Shown piece by piece: positions 18,180-28,557 of a DNA stretch of 64,000 bases (position 1 is its first letter; each line of letters starts with the position of its first letter). The stretch is from Providencia rettgeri (GTDB lineage Bacteria; Pseudomonadota; Gammaproteobacteria; Enterobacterales; Enterobacteriaceae): NCBI GenBank assembly GCA_900455085.1, contig UGTZ01000001.1, forward strand, positions 2,200,501-2,264,500, given 5' to 3'. A program made the position numbers and the translations under genes. A model generated the notes under the pieces. It was given only the letters and a program-made list of their open reading frames with translations, was not told the origin of the DNA and ran no database searches.

Positions 18180-19820
18180 ATGAGTAAGTTAATCAATAAA
18201 TCGATTATTGCGCTTAGCGTAACGGCTGGGCTGGCAATGGGCTCTATAGCAACAAGTTTTGCTGCAACGGTTCCTGCTGGTGTTGAACTGGCAGAAAAAC
18301 AGGTAATGGTTCGTAATAATGGTTCAGAACCTCAATCTTTGGACCCACATAAAATTGAAGGGGTGCCTGAATCCGCTTTAGCGAGAGATCTTTTCGAAGG
18401 GATCACGATAGTGGGGCCTGATGGTGAAATTTTACCTGGTTCGGCAACCAGCTGGGAAAATAAAGATTTTACAGAGTGGACATTTAAAATTCGTGATGGC
18501 GCTAAGTGGTCTAATGGTGACCCTGTCACGGCAGAGGATTTTGTGTATAGTTGGCGACGATTGGCTGACCCTGATACCGCATCGCCTTATGCAAGTTATT
18601 TGCAATATGCTCACATCCAGAATATTGACGATGTTATTGCGGGTAAGAAAAAGCCGGAAGAACTTGGTATTAAAGCCCTTGATGATAAAACCCTAGTTAT
18701 TACACTGAGTGAAGCCGTCCCTTATATTCCTAAATTATTAGCGCACTCATCTATGTCGCCAGTCAATAAAAAAGTCATTGAACAACATGGCGCTAAATGG
18801 ACGCAGCCACAGAATTTTGTGGGGAATGGAGCATATAAATTAAAGGATTGGACGGTAAACGAGCGCATTGTATTAGAACGTAGCCCAAGCTATTGGGATA
18901 ATGCGAATACGGTTATTGATCAAGTTACATTTTTACCTATTTCTTCAGAAGTTACTGATGTTAACCGCTATCGAAGTGGTGAAATTGATATGACATACAG
19001 TAACTTACCTATCGAGCAATTTAAAAGCTTACAACAAAACATGCCGAATGAGTTACGTGTAAACCCGTATCTCTGTATTTACTATTATGAAATTAACAAT
19101 GAAAAACCGCCGTTTAATGACCCTCGTGTTCGTGAAGCGTTAAAGCTATCTATGGATAGAGATACGATTACTTATAAGGTCAAAGCGCAAGGGGATATTC
19201 CTGCATATGGTTTCACACCACCATTTACCAGCGGTATGAAAACAGAAAAACCGGATTGGTATGCGAATATGACCCAAGAGCAGCGTAATGAAAAAGCGAA
19301 ACAGTTGCTAGAAGAAGCGGGATATAACAAAGCCAACCCATTAAAATTCAACCTGTTGTATAATACCTCAGACTTACATAAGCGTATTGCCATCGCAGCT
19401 TCTTCTATGTGGAAGAAAAATATTGGCGCGCAAGTGAAACTAGAGAACCAAGAGTGGAAAACCTTCTTAGATAGCCGACATCAAGGTAACTATGATGTCG
19501 CGCGTGCAGGCTGGTGTGCCGACTACAACGAGCCTTCCTCCTTCCTGAATATGTTACTTTCCTACAGCAGTAATAATACGGTTCATTATAAAAATACAGA
19601 TTTTGATGCGGTGATGAAAAAAACATTGCAAGTCAAAACAGATGATGAACGTGCAGAACTCTATCAACAAGCCGAAAAATTACTCGATAAAGACTCCGGT
19701 ATTGTTCCTCTTTACTACTATGTTAACACGCGTTTAGTGAAACCTTATGTCGGTGGTTATAGTGGGAAAGACCCATTAGATAACCTGCATACAAAAGATT
19801 TATACATTATTAAACACTAA
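18180..19820 (+). CDS. oppA: Periplasmic oligopeptide-binding protein OppA
   Basis: Captures peptides in the periplasm for the OppBCDF importer. 546 residues with a signal peptide (MSKLINKSIIALSVTAGLAMG...SFA), then NGSEPQSLDPHKIEGVPES, YDVARAGWCADYNEP and the ending DLYIIKH, all as in enterobacterial OppA. I start at 18180 because the possible ATG at 18162 is itself part of the GGGAG ribosome site. The frame is intact. A stem-loop separates it from oppB, which would allow a much higher level of OppA than of the membrane parts. Confidence 0.97.
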   Translation: MSKLINKSIIALSVTAGLAMGSIATSFAATVPAGVELAEKQVMVRNNGSEPQSLDPHKIEGVPESALARDLFEGITIVGPDGEILPGSATSWENKDFTEWTFKIRDGAKWSNGDPVTAEDFVYSWRRLADPDTASPYASYLQYAHIQNIDDVIAGKKKPEELGIKALDDKTLVITLSEAVPYIPKLLAHSSMSPVNKKVIEQHGAKWTQPQNFVGNGAYKLKDWTVNERIVLERSPSYWDNANTVIDQVTFLPISSEVTDVNRYRSGEIDMTYSNLPIEQFKSLQQNMPNELRVNPYLCIYYYEINNEKPPFNDPRVREALKLSMDRDTITYKVKAQGDIPAYGFTPPFTSGMKTEKPDWYANMTQEQRNEKAKQLLEEAGYNKANPLKFNLLYNTSDLHKRIAIAASSMWKKNIGAQVKLENQEWKTFLDSRHQGNYDVARAGWCADYNEPSSFLNMLLSYSSNNTVHYKNTDFDAVMKKTLQVKTDDERAELYQQAEKLLDKDSGIVPLYYYVNTRLVKPYVGGYSGKDPLDNLHTKDLYIIKH

Positions 19821-19829
19821 TACAGTTGC

Positions 19830-19854
19830 TCTGGCTCCATTTATTGGAGCCAGA
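19830..19854 (+). terminator. Intercistronic hairpin oppA/oppB
   Basis: Perfect 9-base stem TCTGGCTCC / GGAGCCAGA with a 7-base loop and no T run. It is more likely an mRNA-stabilising or partial-attenuation hairpin than a full terminator. Confidence 0.65.
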
Positions 19855-19891
19855 TATTCGCCTATTTAGGCAATAGAAGTAGGAAAGAGCG

Positions 19892-20813
19892 ATGTTGAAA
19901 TTTATTTTTCGTCGGTTGTTAGAAGCCATCCCGACTCTTTTGGTTTTGATTACCATTTCATTTTTTTATGATGCGATTAGCCCCAGGGAGTCCGTTCACT
20001 GGCGAGCGGAAATTGCCACCGGAAGTGATGGCAAATATTGAAGCTAAATATCATTTAAATGACCCAATGTATAAGCAGTATTTTAATTATTTAATTCAGC
20101 TTTCCAAAGGTGACTTTGGTCCATCATTTAAATACAAGGATTACAGTGTTAATGATTTAGTTGCTAAAGCATTTCCGGTCTCAGCAAAATTAGGGGCAAC
20201 GGCATTTATTGTTGCTGTTTTGTTTGGGGTATCCGCAGGGGTGATAGCCGCACTAAACCAAAATACCAAATGGGACTTTACAGTCATGGGGTTTGCCATG
20301 ACGGGAGTTGTTATCCCAAGCTTTGTTGTCGCACCGTTATTGGTGCTGATTTTTGCCATTCATTTGAAATGGTTTCCTGGCGGTGGTTGGGATGGCGGAA
20401 ACCTAAAACATATGGTGCTCCCCATGGTTGCGCTTTCATTAGCTTATATCGCCAGTATTTCCCGTATTACACGTGGTTCGATGATCGAAATTATGCATTC
20501 TAATTTTATTCGTACTGCACGTGCTAAAGGGTTACCACTAAGAACTATCATTTTACGCCATGCGCTTAAACCAGCGTTGCTTCCCGTACTCTCATACATG
20601 GGGCCTGCCTTTGTGGGGATTATTACCGGGTCAATGGTAATTGAAACTATTTTTGGGTTGCCGGGGATCGGCCAACTCTTTGTTAATGGTGCACTTAATC
20701 GTGATTATTCACTGGTATTGAGCTTAACGATTTTAGTTGGGGTACTGACAATTACATTTAATGCAATTGTCGATGTTTTGTATGCAGTTATTGACCCTAA
20801 AATTCGTTACTAA
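19892..20813 (+). CDS. oppB: Oligopeptide permease membrane subunit OppB, frameshifted
   Basis: Inner-membrane permease of the oligopeptide ABC importer. Starts MLKFIFRRLLEAIPTLLVLITISFF after an AGGAA site. A run of seven T (19961-19967) shifts the frame; with six it reads FFMMRLAPGSPFTGERKLPPE and the protein is 306 residues, exactly the E. coli length. Several spans follow, and the cytoplasmic EAA-type loop (RTARAKGLPLRTIILRHALKPA) contacts the ATPases. Confidence 0.93.
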
Positions 20814-20827
20814 GTCGGAGAAACACG

Positions 20828-21737
20828 ATGCTATCGAATCAAAAAAATAGTGAAGCTCTGGCGAATTTTTCAGAGCAGCTCGATATTGAAGGGCGCAGTT
20901 TATGGCAAGACGCAAGGCGCCGTTTTATGCACAACCGTGCGGCAATTTTCAGCTTATGTGTCTTATTTTTAATTACTTTGTTTGTCATTTTTGCTCCCAT
21001 GTTATCGCCGTTTTTGTATGATGATACCGACTGGGAAATGATGTCAATGCCACCTGATATGGCAACTGGACATTATTTTGGCACAGATGCTTCAGGCCGA
21101 GATCTATTAGTGCGTGTCGCGATTGGTGGGCGTATTTCCTTAATGGTGGGCGTTGCAGCTGCGCTAGTTGCCGTGGTGGTAGGAACTTTATATGGTTCAT
21201 TAGCTGGCTATGTGGGTGGAAAAGTGGATTCCATCATGATGAGGATATTAGAAATTTTAAACTCCTTCCCATTTATGTTTTTTGTGATCCTCTTAGTCAC
21301 GTTGTTTGGTACCAATATCTTACTGATCTTTGTGGCCATTGGGATGGTGTCGTGGTTGGATATGGCGCGTATTGTTCGCGGGCAAACACTCGGATTAAAG
21401 CGCAAAGAATTCATTGAGGCGGCATTGGTTTGTGGCGTTAGTACACGGCAGATTATTTTACGTCATATTGTTCCTAACGTTTTAGGTGTCGTCGTGGTGT
21501 ATGCCTCATTATTAGTTCCAAGTATGATTTTGTTTGAATCATTCTTAAGCTTTTTAGGTTTAGGCACACAAGAGCCATTAAGTAGTTGGGGGGCTTTATT
21601 AAGTGATGGAGCTAACTCAATGGAGGTCACACCATGGTTGCTACTGATCCCAGCAGGTTTCTTAGTCATTACGTTATTTTTGTTTTAACTTCATCGGTGA
21701 CGGGCTGCGTGACGCGCTCGACCCGAAAGATCGCTAG
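20828..21737 (+). CDS. oppC: Oligopeptide permease membrane subunit OppC, frameshifted at 3' end
   Basis: Second membrane subunit. An amino-terminal cytoplasmic part (SLWQDARRRFMHNRAA) is followed by about six spans and the EAA loop (EFIEAALVCGVSTRQIILRHIVPN). As written the frame stops after LFLF near 21688. A run of five T (21677-21681) should be four, giving LFCFNFIGDGLRDALDPKDR and 302 residues, the normal size. Lies 14 bases after oppB. Confidence 0.93.
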
Positions 21738-21747
21738 AGGGAATAAT

Positions 21748-22738
21748 ATGTCAAATAACCCAATGAAAAGCCCTCTGTTATCCGTGAAAGATCTCAGCGT
21801 GACATTTGCGACCCAAGATGGTGACGTTACCGCCGTAAATAAATTGAACTTTGAATTAAGTGCGGGGGAAACGCTAGGAATTGTTGGTGAATCCGGTTCA
21901 GGAAAATCACAAACAGCTTTTGCTCTGATGGGCTTGCTTGCCAAAAATGGCAAGATTAATGGCTCTGCTATATTTAACGGCCGTGAGATCTTGAATTTAA
22001 GAGAAAAAGAATTAAACCGGATGCGAGCGGAAGAAATTTCAATGATCTTCCAAGACCCAATGACATCATTGAATCCTTATTTGAAAATTGGGCACACAAC
22101 TGTCAGAAGTTCTCATGTTACATAAAGGCATGAGTAAAAGGGAGGCTTTCGAAGAATCAGTTCGTATGTTAGATGCAGTTAAAATGCCTGAAGCACGTAA
22201 GCGGATGAATATGTATCCACATGAATTTTCAGGAGGAATGAGACAACGAGTCATGATTGCAATGGCATTATTGTGCCAACCCAAGTTGTTAATTGCTGAC
22301 GAACCTACGACGGCACTTGATGTGACAGTGCAAGCGCAAATTATGACTTTGCTCAATGAGTTAAAACACGAGTTTGATACTGCGATTATTTTGATTACTC
22401 ACGACCTTGGGGTCGTCGCTGGGGTATGTGATAAAGTTCTCGTAATGTATGCGGGACGCACGATGGAGTATGGTACCGCTAAGGATATTTTTTATCAGCC
22501 ATCTCATCCATATTCACTTGGTTTGTTAGCTGCCGTTCCTCGCCTTGATGGGGATGACGAGAGTTTAGCGACCATTCCCGGTAACCCGCCTAATTTACTA
22601 CGTTTACCTAAAGGGTGCCCATTTTCACCTCGTTGCCAATACGCCGTTCAGCAATGTGTTGAACAAGAACCTGCATTAACCACTTTTGGTCAAACGCGGT
22701 TACGTGCCTGCTTTAAACCGCTGGAGGAGTTGGTATGA
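21748..22738 (+). CDS. oppD: Oligopeptide transporter ATPase OppD, frameshifted
   Basis: One of the two ATPases that drive Opp. Walker A is GESGSGKSQ, the Q loop is MIFQDPMTSLNPY, the signature is FSGGMRQR and Walker B is LLIADEPTTALD. The carboxyl end has the peptide-importer extension with cysteines (GCPFSPRCQYAVQQC), which in relatives carries an iron-sulphur site. The frame breaks at GGG 22090-22092; two G restore LKIGTQLSEVLMLHKG. The corrected length is 329 residues. It overlaps oppF by four bases (ATGA). Confidence 0.93.
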
Positions 22739-23736
22739 GTACCCATGAAAATAGACCAGTATTGTTAGAAGTGAATGATCTTAAAGTCCATTTTGAGATT
22801 AGAGACAAAAAACAGTGGTTTTGGCAGCCAAACAAAAGCCTCAAAGCTGTCGACGGCGTTACACTGCGTTTATATGAAGGTGAAACATTAGGCGTGGTTG
22901 GGGAGTCGGGGTGTGGAAAATCTACTTTTGCTCGAGCGCTCATTGGGTTTAGTGAAAGCGACTGATGGTACTGTAAGTTGGCTTGGGCAGAACTTATTAG
23001 GTAAAACCGCTAAAGAGTGGCGCAGCGTTCGCAGTGATATCCAAATGATTTTCCAAGATCCATTGGCTTCTCTTAATCCGCGAATGACCATTGGTGATAT
23101 TATTGCCGAACCATTAAAAACATATCATCCTAAAATGCCGCCATCACAAATCACAGAGAAAGTGAAAAAAATGATGATGCGGGTTGGTTTATTACCAAAC
23201 TTAATTAACCGTTATCCCCATGAATTTTCCGGAGGGCAATGCCAGCGTATTGGTATCGCAAGAGCATTGATTTTGGAACCTAAACTGGTAATTTGCGATG
23301 AGCCCGTTTCTGCATTAGATGTGTCAATTCAAGCGCAAGTTGTTAATTTATTGCAAGAATTACAACGTGAAATGAAATTATCTCTCATATTTATCGCACA
23401 CGATTTGGCGGTTGTTAAGCATATTTCTGACCGTGTGTTAGTGATGTATTTGGGGCATGCCGTGGAGCTTGGTACCTATGATGAGGTTTATAATAACCCA
23501 CTGCACCGTATACACGCGCATTGATGTCAGCGGTGCCAGTTCCTGATCCCGATAAAGAAAAAAATAAGGTGATAGAGCTTTTAGAAGGTGAATTGCCATC
23601 GCCAATTAATCCGCCTTCAGGCTGTGTATTTAGAACCCGTTGCCCATTAGCCGATGAAGAGTGTGCAAAAACCAGGCCATTATTAGAAGGGAGTTTCAAA
23701 CATGCGGTGTCTTGTTTGAAAATTGACCCTCTTTAG
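22735..23736 (+). CDS. oppF: Oligopeptide transporter ATPase OppF, frameshifted twice
   Basis: Second ATPase of Opp, paired with OppD. Walker A is GESGCGKST, the Q loop is MIFQDPLASLNPR, the signature is FSGGQCQR and Walker B is LVICDEPVSALD. A cysteine-bearing end follows (GCVFRTRCPLADEEC). Two breaks: GGG at 22945-22947 (two G give ARALIGLVKATDGTVSW) and CC at 23506-23507 (three C give PLHPYTRALMSAVPVP). Corrected length is 333 residues, near the family 334. Last gene of the operon, followed by a terminator. Confidence 0.93.
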
Positions 23737-23760
23737 TTTGTTATAGATGCCCAATAAATT

Positions 23761-23788
23761 AAAAACAGAGCCAAGTGCTCTGTTTTTT
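23761..23788 (+). terminator. opp operon terminator
   Basis: Perfect 11-base stem AAAAACAGAGC / GCTCTGTTTTT with a 5-base loop, 24 bases after oppF. It may also act on the convergent yciU transcript. Confidence 0.9.
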
Positions 23789-23814
23789 ATCGAATAATCT
23801 GAATAGTGATATTC

Positions 23815-24147
23815 CTATTTTTTCCACAGAATATGGTGAAACGGTTTAGAAGGGTGGCGGCTAATTAATACGCGGGCAAAGACATCGTCTAGCTCGGCAT
23901 CAGGAGTTTGAGCTAACCCGATAACCACTTCACTAAATTGCGCTAATTCAATGTTATCATTGATAATGCTTTGCCAATTATGACTAAAGGGGACAATTTC
24001 TGCCGCACCTAACTCTTCAAACTGCAACGCAAAAATTAACTGGTCAGCGGGTTCTAAATTATCCATTGCCCCTTCAAGAAAAAGGTCATAAGCGATTTCA
24101 ATGATGTCATCTTCATCGATTAACGGTGTGTTTTGTATTTCAGTCAT
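23815..24147 (-). CDS. yciU: YciU family (DUF440) acidic protein
   Basis: About 110-residue acidic protein. LIDEDDIIEIAYDLFLEGAM, FALQFEELGAAEI and EVVIGLAQTPDAELDDVFAR match the YciU family, proposed to be a double-stranded DNA mimic from the structure of a relative. I use the start at 24147 (MTEIQNTP), which has a GGAAAGG site; the longer frame from 24213 overlaps cls. Lies directly after cls on the same strand. Confidence 0.9.
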   Translation of the reverse strand: MTEIQNTPLIDEDDIIEIAYDLFLEGAMDNLEPADQLIFALQFEELGAAEIVPFSHNWQSIINDNIELAQFSEVVIGLAQTPDAELDDVFARVLISRHPSKPFHHILWKK

Positions 24148-24169
24148 GACCTTTCCTAATAAACTAAAT

Positions 24170-25630
24170 TTATAACAATGGACTAAAGAAGTAACAAATG
24201 CGTTCAACGACACGGTTCCAGAAAGGGCGTTGTTCCCACTCTTCGATTTCTAAACGTGTTGACCGCGCAATATAATCATACTGAACTAACGTGAGATCGC
24301 TACCAAAACTTTTATCGTCAATGACCACGGTGATTTCAAAATTGAGCCATAAACTGCGCATATCAAGATTGACTGAGCCAACTAGGCTGAGCTCGCCATC
24401 AACTAATACACTCTTGGTGTGCAATAAGCCATCTTCAAATTGGTAAATCTTAACACCGGCAGCTAATAATTCACTGTAAAATGAACGGTTTGCCCAGCGG
24501 ACAAGGAATGAGTCATTCTGCCTTGGCATAATAATACTGACATCAACACCCCGCATTGCTGCCGTGCAAATTGCATGTAAAAGGTCATCGCTAGGCACAA
24601 AATAAGGAGTCGTCATGATCAGTTGTTTGCGTGCAGAAAACATGGCGGTCATCAGCGATTGTTGAATCAACTCATCAGGGAAGCCAGGGCCGGAGGCGAT
24701 AATTTGTGTTGTATGCCCATTCGCTTGTTCAAAAGGCATAATATTACTATCAGGCGGTGGTGGAAGTACGCGTTGGCCAGTTTCCATCTCCCAGTCAAAA
24801 GCATACACAATACCTAACGTGGTACTCACTGGGCCTTCCATACGCACTAAAATGTCAACCCATTCACCAACCCCTGAATCTTGTTTAAAATAACGAGGGT
24901 CAACCATATTCATACTACCTGTATATGAAATATAGTTATCGATAACGACTATTTTACGATGTTGACGTAAATCCATTCGACGCAAGAAGAAACGCATCAA
25001 ATTAACTTTTAGTGATTCTATAAACTCAATGCCTGCAGCACGCATTTTTTCGGGATAATCACTACGGAAAAAGTGCCAACTTCCTGCAGAGTCCACCATA
25101 ATACGGCATTTAACGCCTCGTTTTGCAGCGTTGAGTAATGCTTCGGTAACTCCGTCAACTAAACCACCTGGTTGCCAAATATAGAAGACCATTTCAATTG
25201 AGTGCTGAGCATTATTGATATCATTGACTATCGCTTTTAATGAATCTTCACAAGTGGTTAAAAGTTGAATCCTATTACCTTTAACCCCAGCAATGCCTTG
25301 GCGTTTTTCAACTAATTGAAATAATGGCTCAGCGACGGGGCTGTTATCAGTGGCAAAGATATGTTTTGAATTTCGTAGATTTTCTAACCATGTTGCGACA
25401 GAAGGCCACATATCATGAGCTTTATCAACTCGACGTTTACCGAGGTGAAGTTCACCGAAGGCGACATACGCAATAATACCGACTAATGGCAGGATATAAA
25501 TGATCAGGAGCCATGTCATGGCTGAGGTGACCGGCCTTCTTTTGACTAAGATGCGGACGGTAATTGCTGCAATAATTAGCCAATATAGGAAGAACAAAAG
25601 CCAACTCATAAGTGTATAGACGGTTGCCAT
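24170..25630 (-). CDS. cls: Cardiolipin synthase A
   Basis: Joins two phosphatidylglycerols into cardiolipin at the inner membrane. 486 residues, the usual length. Two amino-terminal membrane spans (about residues 5-25 and 38-58), then two phospholipase-D HKD motifs, HRKIVVID and HTKSVLVD, each followed by the family glycine-serine element (YTGSMN and LVGSVN). The frame is intact. The order opp-yciU-cls-yciY-tonB is conserved. Confidence 0.96.
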   Translation of the reverse strand: MATVYTLMSWLLFFLYWLIIAAITVRILVKRRPVTSAMTWLLIIYILPLVGIIAYVAFGELHLGKRRVDKAHDMWPSVATWLENLRNSKHIFATDNSPVAEPLFQLVEKRQGIAGVKGNRIQLLTTCEDSLKAIVNDINNAQHSIEMVFYIWQPGGLVDGVTEALLNAAKRGVKCRIMVDSAGSWHFFRSDYPEKMRAAGIEFIESLKVNLMRFFLRRMDLRQHRKIVVIDNYISYTGSMNMVDPRYFKQDSGVGEWVDILVRMEGPVSTTLGIVYAFDWEMETGQRVLPPPPDSNIMPFEQANGHTTQIIASGPGFPDELIQQSLMTAMFSARKQLIMTTPYFVPSDDLLHAICTAAMRGVDVSIIMPRQNDSFLVRWANRSFYSELLAAGVKIYQFEDGLLHTKSVLVDGELSLVGSVNLDMRSLWLNFEITVVIDDKSFGSDLTLVQYDYIARSTRLEIEEWEQRPFWNRVVERICYFFSPLL

Positions 25631-25918
25631 AACGGGTCACATGCCTCACTGATAAGAAAAAAGGTTCAAAAAAAGATAGTTTAGCTAAAAAAACTGTTAG
25701 TAAAATATCAACTTAATAGAATTTAGCAAAATTCTGCAGTAAAAGCTTCGTGAAATAGAGTAATTCATAAGGAAAAATGGTTACGCATAGTGATATTATC
25801 TATTTGAAATTAAATGTTGTACTCTAAGCTCACATAAAAAGTTCCTCTTGGTTCTTTTTTTCAAAGGAATATAATATTTTTTTCTAATAATTTTTAGACG
25901 ATAAAAGGACACAATTAA

Positions 25919-26092
25919 ATGAGACGTAGTAGGCATGAAGTAGGGCGTTGGCGTATGTTAAGACAATCCCTACGTCGCCGTAGACGCTGGCTAGAAGGGC
26001 ATTCAAGGCGAAACATGCGCATCTATGCAATGCGTAAAATTGATATTTACCATCGTCGACATTCCCTGCTTTTTACCCAATGGATTGAGTAA
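25919..26092 (+). CDS. yciY: YciY family small basic protein
   Basis: 57 residues, very rich in arginine: MRRSRHEVGRWRMLRQ, WLEGHSRRNMRIYAMRK and the ending SLLFTQWIE. It matches E. coli YciY in length, sequence pattern and place (between cls and tonB). Function unknown. AAGGA lies before the start. Confidence 0.88.
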   Translation: MRRSRHEVGRWRMLRQSLRRRRRWLEGHSRRNMRIYAMRKIDIYHRRHSLLFTQWIE

Positions 26093-26146
26093 GGTTATTA
26101 CAGCGTACACTCACATTTTTCACTTTGTATGACAAACCTTATTGAA

Positions 26147-26166
26147 TATGATTGCTATTTGCATTT
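26147..26166. promoter_or_regulatory. Probable Fur box upstream of tonB
   Basis: The segment TGATTGCTATTTGCA (within 26149-26164) matches the 7-1-7 Fur pattern TGATAAT-N-ATTATCA at about 10 of 14 places and resembles the known E. coli tonB promoter region. About 55 bases before the tonB start. Iron control is inferred from this and from the family. Confidence 0.5.
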
Positions 26167-26218
26167 AAACTATCAGTCATATTCTTTTTGGTAGACAGGT
26201 GTAGGGTAGAAATTGCAT

Positions 26219-26938
26219 ATGCGTTGGATGCGTTGGACTTTAATTATCGTCATTTCATTATCTATTCATGCAGGCCTTGCAATGGCATGGATTTTTAATC
26301 AACCTAATTTAGCCAGAGATCCTGAGCCATTGACGATTGCTATGGTTGCTTTTGCTGCCCCTGAACCTGCTTCTGAACCTGTTGAGCAGGTTGAAACACC
26401 GGTAGAGCCAGAACCTGAACCCGTTATTGAGCCAGAGCCTGAACCGGTGGTTGAACCCGTTATTGCATTGCCTAAGAAAAAGCCTGAGGTGAAGAAAAAA
26501 CCTAAGCCAAAACAGGAAGAAAAGAAAAAGATTAAAGAAGATGTTAAGCCGGTTGAAAAGCAATTGGCTATGAATAATCTTAAATCAGATGTTACTGCAC
26601 CGAAAACGAATAATAGCCCAATAAAGACCGCAAACAATACAGGGGCAAGCAATAGTCAATCAACTAAAAAAGGCGGCCCTAGAGCTCTACATAAACAAGC
26701 ACCTTCCTACCCTGAACGTGCACGTCGTTTAGGGAAAGAAGGGTATGTGAAAGTTCGTTATGATATTGATGATGGTGGGCGAGTGACAAATATTGAATTT
26801 GTTGAAGCTTCACCTAAAGGGTTATTCGAGCGGGATGTCAAACGTGCTATGAACCGTTGGACTTTTGAAAAGCAACCTGCAAAAGGCTATGTGACCGAAA
26901 TTTATTTCAAATTGGATGGAACCGTCAGCCAAGTATAA
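26219..26938 (+). CDS. tonB: Energy-transducing protein TonB
   Basis: Couples the ExbBD proton motor to outer-membrane receptors for siderophores and vitamin B12. 239 residues. A single amino-terminal anchor (MRWMRWTLIIVISLSIHAGLAM) is followed by a long Glu-Pro then Lys-Pro spacer (about residues 45-105) and the globular carboxyl domain (APSYPERARRLGKEGYVKV ... FEKQPAKGY). I use ATG 26219; a TTG two codons earlier is possible. The frame is intact. Confidence 0.95.
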   Translation: MRWMRWTLIIVISLSIHAGLAMAWIFNQPNLARDPEPLTIAMVAFAAPEPASEPVEQVETPVEPEPEPVIEPEPEPVVEPVIALPKKKPEVKKKPKPKQEEKKKIKEDVKPVEKQLAMNNLKSDVTAPKTNNSPIKTANNTGASNSQSTKKGGPRALHKQAPSYPERARRLGKEGYVKVRYDIDDGGRVTNIEFVEASPKGLFERDVKRAMNRWTFEKQPAKGYVTEIYFKLDGTVSQV

Positions 26939-26959
26939 GTATTCTTTTCTAGCAAAATA

Positions 26960-26995
26960 AAAAAGCACCTTTAATCAATGAGGTGCTTTTTGTTT
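26960..26995 (+). terminator. tonB terminator
   Basis: Stem AAAAAGCACCT / AGGTGCTTTTT (26960-26970 with 26981-26991) followed by T-rich DNA. It can also work for convergent yciA. Confidence 0.87.
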
Positions 26996-27024
26996 TGTCT
27001 CTATCTTAATATAGGTATTAAAGT

Positions 27025-27453
27025 TTAGTCTGCGTGTTGCTCAGAACTTGCTAATTGAAAATGCTGCTTTTCTTTGGGTAATGAACGAGAGGTACTATCG
27101 TCATTAACGGCAACATAGGTAAATACAGCATCAGTTGCACGATAGCGGTGACCAACGGGCTCGGTTGCTACTTTTTTTACCCAAACTTCAATATTAATTG
27201 TAATTGAGCTTTTCCCTGTTTTTAGGCAGCGTGCGTAGCAACAAACAACATCACCTACGGCAACAGGCTTTTGAAATTTAATCCCATTTACCGCTACAGT
27301 AACTACTCGTCCTAGCGCAATTTCTTTCGCTAATATAGCCCCACCTATATCCATTTGTGACATCAGCCAGCCACCAAAAATATCACCATTCGCATTAGTA
27401 TCTGCGGGCATGGCTAATGTACGTAAAACCAACTCACCGTTCGGCAATTGCAT
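27025..27453 (-). CDS. yciA: Acyl-CoA thioesterase YciA
   Basis: Hot-dog-fold thioesterase acting on a range of acyl-CoAs. 142 residues. PADTNANGDIFGGWLMSQMD is the conserved helix with the catalytic aspartate region, followed by GIKFQKPVAVGDVV and the carboxyl TYVAV. The frame is intact. It converges on tonB, as in E. coli. Confidence 0.93.
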   Translation of the reverse strand: MQLPNGELVLRTLAMPADTNANGDIFGGWLMSQMDIGGAILAKEIALGRVVTVAVNGIKFQKPVAVGDVVCCYARCLKTGKSSITINIEVWVKKVATEPVGHRYRATDAVFTYVAVNDDSTSRSLPKEKQHFQLASSEQHAD

Positions 27454-27742
27454 ATCAGACTCTTATTAAAAGGGTTATTACTTTTGATTTTGCATTTATA
27501 GCAAATTACATAGGCAATAGTAAACCTGAACCTCGTACTTATTGATTGATAATGACTATTTGAGTGAATTGCTGCAAAAATAAGACAAATATGATACCTA
27601 TTATTAATAAACAGCTTCTAAATATGATAAAAAGCTCAACTTTTGCAAAGAAAAAGCAAGAAGTGTTTTTTATATTTAGTCAGCTGATTGAATTAGCTAT
27701 ACTCAGTATTATGAATATTATTGATTAATTTAGAGGTATGAA

Positions 27743-27940
27743 ATGAGATTGTTATTGGCAATATTATTACCTTGGTTGCAATTTTTTACGATAGGGCGCC
27801 CTTTTGCTGGGATCATTTGCTTAATTTTGCAGATCACGTTGATTGGTTGGTTACCAGCCGCCATTTGGTCGGTATATGCATTATCACAGTACAATACAGA
27901 TAAAAAAATTGAAAAAGCATTTGGTGACAAGCGTTATTAA
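27743..27940 (+). CDS. YqaE/Pmp3 family small membrane protein
   Basis: 65 residues with two hydrophobic spans: LLLAILLPWLQFFTIGRPFAG, then IICLILQITLIGWLPAAIWSVYAL, then a charged tail (NTDKKIEKAFGDKRY). The ILLPWL...GWLPAAIW pattern fits the Pmp3/UPF0057 family, whose members affect membrane potential or stress tolerance in some organisms. AGAGG lies before the start. It sits between yciA and yciB, a place where E. coli has no such gene, so it is probably an insertion in this lineage. Confidence 0.78.
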   Translation: MRLLLAILLPWLQFFTIGRPFAGIICLILQITLIGWLPAAIWSVYALSQYNTDKKIEKAFGDKRY

Positions 27941-27947
27941 CATATAA

Positions 27948-27984
27948 AAAAACCTGCTAAGCGAGATGCAATTAGCAGGTTTTT
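27948..27984. terminator. Bidirectional terminator Pmp3-like gene/yciB
   Basis: Perfect 13-base stem AAAAACCTGCTAA / TTAGCAGGTTTTT (27948-27960 with 27972-27984) between convergent genes. Confidence 0.9.
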
Positions 27985-27999
27985 AACTCTATTTATAAA

Positions 28000-28557
28000 T
28001 TATTCTTCGTGTTTTTCTGCAGGCTCTTTAACCATATTTTTAAAAATATAGACCACACTCAGTACTGTAAATATTAATGTTCCTGCTGTCAGACCAAAGA
28101 CTTTGAAGTTAACCCAGATATCTTGAGCCATCCAGAAAGCAACATAAATATTTAGAAGTGCACAGAAAATAAAGAAAATAGCCCATGCACTATTAAGTTT
28201 ATTCCAATAACTATCTGCAAGTTTTATTTCTTGGTTACTGCCTAACATGCGCTGAATGAGTGGTTTTTCAGTAAACCATTGGCTAAAGAGTAATGCACCA
28301 GCAAATGCAGCATAGATAATAGTGACTTTCCATTTAATGAATGCATCACTATGGAAAATAAGAGTTAAAGCCGCAAAACCCATTACGATTGCACAGGTAA
28401 TTTTTGCAACTTTTTCAACTTTCTTATAAATAAGATAAGTTGCTAATAACGCTAAAGGAGTGGTCACCATTAATGCGCCACTCGCATAGAAAATATCGTA
28501 TCTTTTATAGACAATAAAAAAGATTATCAAAGGAATAAAATCAATAAGTTGTTTCAT
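28000..28557 (-). CDS. yciB: Inner-membrane septation/elongation protein YciB
   Basis: 185 residues with about five to six membrane spans. MKQLIDFIPLIIFFIVYK, FTEKPLIQRMLG and LNSAWAIFFIFCALLNIYVAF are family signatures. Relatives (IspZ in Shigella) are linked to septation and envelope synthesis. The frame is intact. In E. coli yciB and yciC are adjacent; here a SulP gene separates them. Confidence 0.93.
   Translation of the reverse strand: MKQLIDFIPLIIFFIVYKRYDIFYASGALMVTTPLALLATYLIYKKVEKVAKITCAIVMGFAALTLIFHSDAFIKWKVTIIYAAFAGALLFSQWFTEKPLIQRMLGSNQEIKLADSYWNKLNSAWAIFFIFCALLNIYVAFWMAQDIWVNFKVFGLTAGTLIFTVLSVVYIFKNMVKEPAEKHEE

Noticed and set aside
26309..26652. Long antisense frames over tonB
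   Set aside because: Caused by the Glu-Pro/Lys-Pro repeat codons of tonB; low-complexity Ser/Gly/Thr or Phe/Leu output.
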